A stretch of DNA of 18,623 nt from Veillonella sp. (lineage in GTDB: Bacteria > Bacillota_C > Negativicutes > Veillonellales > Veillonellaceae), in the NCBI GenBank assembly GCA_018367495.1, contig JAGZGB010000030.1, positions 1 to 18,623 on the forward strand, written 5' to 3'. A program made the position numbers and the translations under genes. The notes beneath the pieces are model-generated. The model searched no databases. It saw only the letters and a list, made by a program, of their open reading frames with translations, and had not been told where the DNA came from. This document shows positions 13,566 through 18,623 of this stretch, piece by piece (within the stretch, counting starts at the first letter, position 1; each line of letters begins with the position of its first letter).

Positions 13566-13606
13566 TAAGTGTTGAAGTTTGAATGATTGTATAGGAAGGA
13601 ATATAC

Positions 13607-14128
13607 ATGTTCGAATCGATTCAACCGTGGATTGGTATGGCCACCATCGTTCTTGTCATTGCGTTGTTAGTGTATTGTGTAATTTTGCACATTCGCTTAG
13701 GGAGCCTTAAAAAGAAATACGATTTCTTTATGCAAGGGGAGAATGGTGCGAGCCTAGAGCGTAAATTATCTGTAGAGGTTAGCGAAATTCGCGATGCTGC
13801 GAAGGGTCTTGAAACTATGATGACCGAGCAAGCGGCAATCCGCAATATTCAAAGCAATACGATACAAAAAATTGGCTTTATTAAATATAATGCCTTTGAA
13901 AATATCGGTAATGATTTGTCCTTTGCCCTTACATTGCTTGACGGCAATAATAACGGTATTTGTATCTCTAGTATTTACGGTCGCAATGAATCCCGCATTT
14001 TTAGTAAACCCATTGTGAAAGGTAAAAGTCTCGTCAGTCTTTCACAAGAAGAATTAGAGAGTTTAAACGAAGCGTTGGGCGAGCGCACCAATGAGGAAGC
14101 GTTAACAAGCACCATCGTTTCTAAATAA
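13607..14128 (+). CDS. DUF4446 family membrane-anchored protein
   Basis: Function unknown. The 173-residue protein has one N-terminal membrane helix (about residues 9-29), then a charged helical stretch likely to form a coiled coil (about 30-80). The conserved block runs from KIGFIKYNAFENIGNDLSF (about 87-105) to the LLDGNNNG and SIYGRNESRIF segments (about 109-131), the recognisable core of DUF4446. Members of this family are often found close to parB in Firmicutes, as here. The ATG follows AGGAAGGA. The next gene starts 12 bp after its stop, so the two are probably co-transcribed. A link to the cell envelope or to segregation is only inference from context. Confidence 0.85.
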   Translation: MFESIQPWIGMATIVLVIALLVYCVILHIRLGSLKKKYDFFMQGENGASLERKLSVEVSEIRDAAKGLETMMTEQAAIRNIQSNTIQKIGFIKYNAFENIGNDLSFALTLLDGNNNGICISSIYGRNESRIFSKPIVKGKSLVSLSQEELESLNEALGERTNEEALTSTIVSK

Positions 14129-14140
14129 GGAAGGTTTGTA

Positions 14141-15094
14141 TTGAAAGTACCGGCATTTATTTCAGACAAAGTTGAAAGAAATGGTGACAACTGCATATTG
14201 ACATTAACAACCAAGCAAGCGAAGATTGCAGTTATTGTAAGCTCTATTATAATTATCGCCGCATTGGTTCTCGGCATTTGGGGCATCGTGCGCCAAGCTG
14301 AGGTTGTGCAATTACGTCAACAGACACAATTACAATCTGAACAGCTGAAATTGTTACAACAAAAGACAGATGTTTTAGATAAGAAAATTCAAAACTTAAA
14401 TCAAATTAGCGAAGAAAACAAGCAAATGCTGAAGGGCGCTGAATCTGGCACACCATCTCAAGGTGGCGGGGACGGTAGCGACCCAAAGCAGCCAGCCGCT
14501 GATGAAAGCGAAGTAAAGACGCTAACAGCGGCACAATTATCAGCTCGTCTGTCCAAAATGGACAAGGACGCACAAAAATTGCTAGTTAGCTTCTATACAA
14601 TGCGTAATATCCTTCGTGATGGTGGGGCACAAGACCTTATGGCTATGCAATCCATTAACTTCTCTGCTGGCTCTGGTGGTGTTACGAATAACACTACACC
14701 AAGTATCTGGCCAAGTAAGGGCGTTATTACATCTCCATTCGGTAGTCGTGTGGACCCTGTTACAGGCGCTATTGGTGCCTTCCATGAAGGGGTAGATATT
14801 GCGGATGATTATGGTACACCAATTGTGGCGACTGCTGCAGGTGTTGTAACCTTTGCTGGTTATACAGAGGGCGGTTATGGTAACCTTGTTGAAATCGACC
14901 ACGGCAACGGCTTCGTAACGCGTTATGGCCATAATAGTGCTGTATTGGTGACTGTAGGGATGAGCGTAAAACAAGGCCAGACTATAGCCTTGATGGGGAG
15001 TACTGGTAAAAGTACTGGCGCCCACGTTCACTATGAGGTACGTCTCAATGGTTCTCCTACAGATCCTATGATCTTCTTACCAATTAGTAACTAA
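14141..15094 (+). CDS. M23 family metallopeptidase, membrane-anchored
   Basis: A likely peptidoglycan hydrolase or hydrolase regulator of the LytM/M23 type acting outside the cytoplasmic membrane. Residues 28-50 form a membrane helix with a short cytoplasmic N terminus. A coiled coil follows (about 52-98), then a Gly/Ser/Pro-rich linker (about 100-125) and the peptidase domain (about 190-312). The zinc and catalytic residues are all present: H215 and D219 (HEGVD), H264 (YGH) and H295/H297 (HVH), so the enzyme should be active. The start is TTG, with AAGGAAGG 6-8 nt upstream; no better start keeps the N-terminal helix. The coiled-coil plus LytM layout resembles EnvC- and NlpD-like division factors, but the partner cannot be seen. 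Confidence 0.93.
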   Translation: MKVPAFISDKVERNGDNCILTLTTKQAKIAVIVSSIIIIAALVLGIWGIVRQAEVVQLRQQTQLQSEQLKLLQQKTDVLDKKIQNLNQISEENKQMLKGAESGTPSQGGGDGSDPKQPAADESEVKTLTAAQLSARLSKMDKDAQKLLVSFYTMRNILRDGGAQDLMAMQSINFSAGSGGVTNNTTPSIWPSKGVITSPFGSRVDPVTGAIGAFHEGVDIADDYGTPIVATAAGVVTFAGYTEGGYGNLVEIDHGNGFVTRYGHNSAVLVTVGMSVKQGQTIALMGSTGKSTGAHVHYEVRLNGSPTDPMIFLPISN

Positions 15095-15183
15095 AAAGAT
15101 AAAATCAATACGATTTATGTAGAATCAATTATGATATACGCAATATAAAATAGAATATATGTAATATAAAACATAATTTATAG

Positions 15184-15241
15184 GAAAAAGAACTTGTTAT
15201 ACGTGCAAATGCACTTATTGCAAGTTCTTTTTCTTTTCTTT
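15184..15241 (+). terminator. Rho-independent terminator after the M23 gene
   Basis: Perfect 13-bp arms (15184-15196 and 15221-15233) enclose a smaller hairpin, GTGC/GCAC (15203-15214), and are followed by the T-rich TTTCTTTT. It separates the hydF-side genes from the cobO operon. Confidence 0.9.
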
Positions 15242-15288
15242 TGTATATATATATTGTAAAATAAAAGTATATGAATGGAGGTATATCT

Positions 15289-15867
15289 ATGAAAGCCTAT
15301 GTACAAGTTTATACCGGCGAAGGCAAGGGCAAAACGACCGCTGCTATTGGTCTAGCTATCCGTGCTATCGGTGCTGGCAAGAAAGTCCTCTTTTTGCAAT
15401 TTATGAAATCTAAAGTATATAGTGAACATACTATTTTACCTACCTTACAGAATTTAACCTTAGAAACTGTGGGCAAGCCTTTCTTTATCATCAAAGAAGG
15501 GATGAAGAGCAAGGATGAACTCGCTAAATGGGGGGATGAAGTGGTTGTCTTTGAGTCTGGTAATCCGCCAAAGGACTATGTAGCGCTCATTGAAAAAGGT
15601 TACGAACGTGCACTAGCTGCTATTAGCAGTGGTGAGTACGATCTCGTTGTTCTTGATGAATATAACATGGCACTCTTCTTTGAACTCATTACATGGGATA
15701 AAACAAAAGCTTTGCTCGATGCTCGTAATCCGGAAACGGAACTTGTATTTACGGGCCGTGGGGCTCCTCAAGAATTAATCGATGAGGCAGACCTTGTAAC
15801 GGAAATGAAAGAGGTTAAACATTACTACCTTCAAGGTGTAATGGCTCGAAAAGGTATTGAAAACTAA
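15289..15867 (+). CDS. cobO: Cob(I)yrinic acid a,c-diamide adenosyltransferase (CobO/BtuR type)
   Basis: It transfers the adenosyl group of ATP to the cobalt of corrinoids, in cobalamin synthesis or salvage. The 192-residue protein starts MKAYVQVYTGEGKGKTTAAI, with the modified P-loop GEGKGKTT at residues 10-17. FLQFMKS (about 35-41) and LVVLDEYN (about 117-124) are typical of the CobA/CobO/BtuR family. The ATG at 15289 is preferred over an in-frame ATG at 15271, because GGAGGT at 15277-15282 is the ribosome site and would lie inside the longer version. Two envelope-type genes follow closely. The link to B12-dependent MetH in the same window is functional rather than operonic. Confidence 0.93.
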   Translation: MKAYVQVYTGEGKGKTTAAIGLAIRAIGAGKKVLFLQFMKSKVYSEHTILPTLQNLTLETVGKPFFIIKEGMKSKDELAKWGDEVVVFESGNPPKDYVALIEKGYERALAAISSGEYDLVVLDEYNMALFFELITWDKTKALLDARNPETELVFTGRGAPQELIDEADLVTEMKEVKHYYLQGVMARKGIEN

Positions 15868-15896
15868 TCATAGGTACACCTAAGGAGGTGATGTGG

Positions 15897-17036
15897 TTGA
15901 GTACAGTGGCTATTGTGGCTCTCGTTATTGTGGCCATCATTGCAGCACTCATCTTGATTATCCTACTGACACCAATCACATATAGCATCGAAATCAATGG
16001 ACGTTCGCCTTATCGTGGTGAGGTGCGCGTTAAATGGCTGTGGCGTGTATTTTCATTGCATCTAGCGTATTTGCAGGACAAACCATTTTTTAAGGAATTA
16101 TACATTTTGGGTATGCTTAAGATTGGACCTGTGAAAGACTATGAAGATTGGCTTGAAAATCGTGTAGACGAAGAATACCAAAAAGTTGTGGACGAAGACG
16201 ATGATATGTCGCAAGCAGAAGCTTTTGCGAAGGCGATGCAAGGAGGAGGACAAGGCCCTTCTGCAAGTTCGAGCGGTACTAGCTTTGATGGTTTAAAGAG
16301 TTCAAAACATTCTGACGCTACCTTTAGTGATGAAGAAGCGCCAGGAGCGGGAACTTCTCAAAATCCAAATGAGCGTATTGAACGCCCTGAACAAGCTTCT
16401 AAGGATATGGATGCCCAGGCTCGTGCTGATCGGTATGATTCGATTCAGCAAGATCCAACATCCCATATTAAAAGCGATGACGAAACAGTGAGCCGCGTTA
16501 CTTTCAACAGTGACGGTTCTATCAAGGAAAAGGTATTTACGAAGGTGAAAGACCTCAAAACGACGGTTAAACATCGTTTTGAAAAACCAGATCCAAACGA
16601 TCCGGTGGCATCATTCAAGTCCAAAATTCCTACATTCTGGTTCATGAAACATGTACAAAATACAGAATTATGGCACCAGCTATTCCTTGTTTCGAAGCGA
16701 TGCTATGACCACTCTAAACCACGCGATGTGGCCATAGAAGGTCGATTCGGGATCGGTGACCCATATCGTATGGGGATTATCGCATCTATGCTGTACAGCA
16801 TTTGGCCTGAACAAGCTGAGAACATCGAGCTCGATTATATAAATTGGGCTGGTGAAGGTAGTGCTCATATTAAAGGGCGCATCATTTTAGCTGTCATGGC
16901 GTGGCATGGTACAAGATTCTTGCTATCTAAACCAATACGTTCCCTATTGGGTGAAAGCGCTCGCGTCTTCTGGGTTAAACGGAAGGAAGCTAAGCAGTTA
17001 GAAAAGCTGAAAGCCGAACAAGGTCAAACAGCGTAA
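15897..17036 (+). CDS. DUF2953 domain-containing membrane protein (YtfI-like)
   Basis: Function unknown. One N-terminal membrane helix (about residues 3-25) is followed by a short conserved segment with GRSPYRGEVRVKWLWRVFSL (about 35-54). A long polar, acidic, probably disordered linker (about 80-245) comes next, then the C-terminal conserved block with EGRFGIGDPYRMGIIASML, the recognisable DUF2953 core. Start choice: AAGGAGG at 15882-15888 overlaps GTG at 15888 and almost touches ATG at 15891, so TTG at 15897 with an 8-nt spacing is the best-supported start. Bacillus subtilis has the same neighbour pair, YtfI (DUF2953) and YtfJ, and here the YtfJ homologue follows directly. Confidence 0.85.
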   Translation: MSTVAIVALVIVAIIAALILIILLTPITYSIEINGRSPYRGEVRVKWLWRVFSLHLAYLQDKPFFKELYILGMLKIGPVKDYEDWLENRVDEEYQKVVDEDDDMSQAEAFAKAMQGGGQGPSASSSGTSFDGLKSSKHSDATFSDEEAPGAGTSQNPNERIERPEQASKDMDAQARADRYDSIQQDPTSHIKSDDETVSRVTFNSDGSIKEKVFTKVKDLKTTVKHRFEKPDPNDPVASFKSKIPTFWFMKHVQNTELWHQLFLVSKRCYDHSKPRDVAIEGRFGIGDPYRMGIIASMLYSIWPEQAENIELDYINWAGEGSAHIKGRIILAVMAWHGTRFLLSKPIRSLLGESARVFWVKRKEAKQLEKLKAEQGQTA

Positions 17037-17191
17037 GGATATATTAAGTCAACTAAGTAAATGAGCTGTATTAAGACAATATATAAGGTCTATAGATAAT
17101 GTATATGTCATATAGAAGTAAATACATAGTATAAAAACCTAGGTATTGAACGTACAGCAATGATACTTTCATAAAAAGCGGAGGTACTGTG

Positions 17192-17569
17192 ATGGAGAAC
17201 AGTAATGTAAAAGAAAATTTGGAAGTCCTATTCGAGAAATTCAAAAATATGATTAAGGTGGAAACTGTAGTAGGCGAAGCTGTACAAATTGGCGATACTA
17301 CACTTGTTCCATTCGTAGACGTAACATTTGGTTTCGGCACTGGTACAAACCACAACACTGCTAATAAAAACCACGAATGTGGCGGCGGTGGCGGCGGTGC
17401 CAAAATGGAACCAAGCGCTATCCTCGTTATTAAAGGCGAACGCATCGAGTTGTTCAACATTAAAGGCAACCCTTACAGCAGCAGCTTCGATCGTCTTATC
17501 GGTTTGGTACCTGACCTCGTGTCTAAATTGAAATCCGATAAATACATTTATTTGAACGATGAACAATAA
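17192..17569 (+). CDS. ytfJ: GerW/YtfJ family protein
   Basis: A small cytoplasmic-type protein of 125 residues with no signal peptide. It has the family core VGEAVQIGDTTLVPFVDVTFGFGTG (about residues 28-52), a Gly-rich run (GGGGGGAK, about 67-74), and then PSAILVIKGERIELFNI (about 77-93). In Bacillus the homologue YtfJ (GerW) is made in sporulation and is needed for normal germination, but the family is also common in non-spore-formers, where its role is unknown. The ATG at 17192 is chosen over the adjacent GTG at 17189, as GGAGG is 7 nt upstream. It follows the DUF2953 gene after 155 bp. Its stop is followed by a long hairpin. A divergent His/Asn/Cys-containing loop (about 55-66) precedes the Gly run. 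Confidence 0.9.
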   Translation: MENSNVKENLEVLFEKFKNMIKVETVVGEAVQIGDTTLVPFVDVTFGFGTGTNHNTANKNHECGGGGGGAKMEPSAILVIKGERIELFNIKGNPYSSSFDRLIGLVPDLVSKLKSDKYIYLNDEQ

Positions 17570-17603
17570 TTCGGTAACGAATTATAAATAATAGGTGAAA
17601 GCC

Positions 17604-17680
17604 GTGATACCCACATGTGTGCTCTGAATATGTCCGTAACGACTGCAATTTTAGCTTCAGGGCATGCCTGTGGGTATTAT
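17604..17680 (+). terminator. Long imperfect hairpin after ytfJ
   Basis: ATACCCACA and the following 13 bases (17607-17628) pair with 17656-17677 through about 22 bp with one mismatch. Three further wobble-containing pairs at 17604-17606 and 17678-17680 extend it, around a 27-nt loop. The G-U wobbles fit an RNA read from the + strand. The tail (TATTTTAACTT) is only weakly T-rich. It is probably the operon terminator or a 3'-end stabiliser; a small structured RNA cannot be ruled out. Confidence 0.6.
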
Positions 17681-17694
17681 TTTAACTTCTATAG

Positions 17695-17752
17695 ACTTTC
17701 ATAAGCATTTCATAGGGCTTTATTATGCTATGTAACATAGTCTTGTGAAAGT
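17695..17752 (+). other. Structured leader element upstream of the Skp-like gene
   Basis: ACTTTCATAAG (17695-17705) pairs with CTTGTGAAAGT (17742-17752) over 11 bp with one G-U wobble. Inside lies CTATG-TAA-CATAG (17728-17740). CATAG-type words recur at 17711 and 17736, so alternative pairings are possible. A further hairpin (CACTAT/ATAGTG, 17782-17801) lies between it and the start codon. No known RNA family recognised. Confidence 0.4.
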
Positions 17753-17828
17753 TAGCGAGATTTGTTATAGTAAAAATAGTACACTATTGGATTGTATAGT
17801 GACACTTTTATTTCGAGGAGGATTTCAG

Positions 17829-18287
17829 ATGAAATTATCTAAAAAATTAACTACCCTAGCTATCGTTGGTGCTATGTCTGCTACTGCTGCAGTAGCAAGT
17901 GCTGCTAACATTGGCTTAGTAAATATGAGCCAAGTAGTAAATAGCTACCCTGGCTATGGTGCATTAGATATGAAAATGCAACAAGTAGACGCTCAATACC
18001 GTCCACAAATTGAGAAAAAAGTACAAGAAATTGAAAAAATTCAAGATCAAACTCAAGCAGAAGCTGAATTCAATAAATCTGTAGCTCCATTGCTTCAAAA
18101 AGAAAACGAAGAAATCAATAAAATTGCTCAACCTATGATGCAAGCAATTCATAATGCAGTTGAAACTATTCGCATTGAGAAAAAAATGGATGTAGTATTG
18201 GATGATCCATACACAATCCGTGCTGCTGACGCTAACAGCAAAATCGAAAACATTACTAACGAAGTAATTAGCCGTCTTAAAAAATAA
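17829..18287 (+). CDS. OmpH/Skp family outer-membrane protein chaperone-like
   Basis: A secreted, small helical protein of 152 residues. Residues 1-25 form a clear signal peptide (lysine-rich start, hydrophobic stretch, AVASA cleavage site). The mature part opens with NIGLVNMSQVVNSYPGY, matching the Skp/OmpH N-terminal strand and GxVDxxxVxxxxP pattern. Charged helices (about residues 50-125) follow, as in Skp tentacles, and a C-terminal VDVVLDDPY-like segment (MDVVLDDPY, about 122-130) is also typical. Skp holds unfolded outer-membrane proteins in the periplasm, which implies a diderm cell. The ATG at 17829 follows GAGGAGG; an upstream in-frame ATG at 17745 would bury both the ribosome site and the signal peptide. 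Codon use looks strongly biased to a few codons, as in highly expressed genes. Confidence 0.88.
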   Translation: MKLSKKLTTLAIVGAMSATAAVASAANIGLVNMSQVVNSYPGYGALDMKMQQVDAQYRPQIEKKVQEIEKIQDQTQAEAEFNKSVAPLLQKENEEINKIAQPMMQAIHNAVETIRIEKKMDVVLDDPYTIRAADANSKIENITNEVISRLKK

Positions 18288-18299
18288 TATATAAAAATG

Positions 18300-18335
18300 G
18301 CCCTCTAGTTGAGATATCAACTAGAGGGCTTTTTT
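18300..18335. terminator. Rho-independent terminator between the Skp-like and cupin genes
   Basis: A perfect 13-bp GC-rich stem (18300-18312 with 18317-18329), loop GATA, is followed by TTTTTT on the + strand. The minus strand is followed by CATTTTTAT, so it may serve the convergent cupin gene as well. Confidence 0.95.
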
Positions 18336-18352
18336 ATGTTTAGTATTGGTAT

Positions 18353-18623
18353 TTATTCTGGTTTATGAATAAGGTTTACAACAAATTCGCTGTCTTCAAC
18401 AAGAGTTGCTTGAATGTAGTTGTCGCCGTTGAATTCTAATACTTGACCTGGTACGAGTACGTGTTCTTCAGTTTCGTTAAGGAAGACTTGTACTTTACCT
18501 TTTACTACTGTAAAGATGACATTTGCTTCTGGGTGGTTGTGTTTTTCAACTTGTTCACCAGCTTTGCCGCCTTTTTTTACGATTACATAGTTAGGACCTT
18601 GGAATAATAAACCTAATTCTTGA
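18353..18623 (-). CDS. Small cupin-domain protein, 5'-partial
   Basis: The last 89 residues of a minus-strand gene whose start lies beyond the right edge. The visible part carries a cupin barrel: motif 1 has GEQVEKHNHPEANVIFTVV, with the HxH metal ligands followed by a glutamate, then the glycine turn VKGKVQVFL. Motif 2 has PGQVLEFNGDNYIQ and lacks the usual histidine, so metal binding may be incomplete. It ends with HKPE. Such single-domain cupins often bind metals or small molecules, but substrate and function cannot be told. It is convergent with the Skp-like gene across a shared terminator. Confidence 0.85.
   Translation of the reverse strand, partial: QELGLLFQGPNYVIVKKGGKAGEQVEKHNHPEANVIFTVVKGKVQVFLNETEEHVLVPGQVLEFNGDNYIQATLVEDSEFVVNLIHKPE

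Noticed and set aside
14582..15031. A 149-codon minus-strand open frame inside the M23 gene
   Set aside because: Antisense to the catalytic domain, with composition typical of a shadow frame.
15271..15288. Upstream in-frame ATG for cobO
   Set aside because: It would place the GGAGGT ribosome site inside the coding region and add residues that the family lacks.
17745..17828. Longer N terminus for the Skp-like gene
   Set aside because: It would put 28 residues before a clear signal peptide and cover the GAGGAGG site.

Overview
The window looks like chromosomal DNA from a low-GC, outer-membrane-bearing Firmicute of the Negativicutes, most likely Veillonella or a close relative. This is an inference from gene content and gene order; no 16S or database check was possible. 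The main clues are the oriC-proximal order mnmE-mnmG-rsmG ... parA-parB, a Firmicutes-type DUF2953/YtfJ pair, a Skp/OmpH-like periplasmic protein with a signal peptide, an [FeFe]-hydrogenase maturase gene, and a B12-dependent methionine synthase whose activation domain is a separate protein.

Layout. Positions 2-5097 (+ strand): mnmE (5' end cut by the window edge), mnmG and rsmG, all tRNA or rRNA modification genes. They are interrupted by a bidirectional terminator, a tiny minus-strand ORF and a 660-bp AT-rich non-coding stretch. Positions 5184-9564 (- strand): a methionine/C1 operon read from right to left, in the order reactivation-domain protein, metH, metF. It has a near-consensus promoter and a terminator-like hairpin in its leader. 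Positions 9565-11976: a non-coding gap carrying three ParB-binding parS palindromes, followed by parA (with a fourth parS inside the gene) and parB. A fifth parS lies between two genes of the methionine operon. Positions 11977-15241 (+): a hexanucleotide repeat, hydF, a DUF4446 membrane protein and an M23 peptidase, ending at a strong terminator. Positions 15289-17680 (+): cobO-type corrinoid adenosyltransferase, DUF2953 protein and a YtfJ/GerW-family protein, ending at a long hairpin. Positions 17695-18335 (+): a structured leader, a Skp/OmpH-like secreted protein and a terminator. Positions 18353-18623 (-): the 3' part of a small cupin gene that runs off the window.

How the genes fit together. 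MnmE and MnmG jointly modify the wobble uridine of tRNAs, and RsmG methylates 16S rRNA. ParA, ParB and the parS cluster form the chromosome segregation and SMC-loading centre next to the origin. MetF makes methyl-THF, MetH transfers the methyl group to homocysteine through cobalamin, and the separate activation-domain protein presumably rescues oxidised cobalamin. CobO adenosylates corrinoids elsewhere in the window. The 3' half is mostly cell-envelope proteins.

No CRISPR array, insertion sequence, prophage, toxin-antitoxin or defence system was seen. The region is mostly core housekeeping DNA. The most interesting points are the methionine operon lodged in the origin-proximal segregation cluster with a parS inside it, the possible attenuator in front of that operon, the degenerate G4 motif and Asn/Glu-rich insertion in HydF, and several unexplained RNA-like hairpins.
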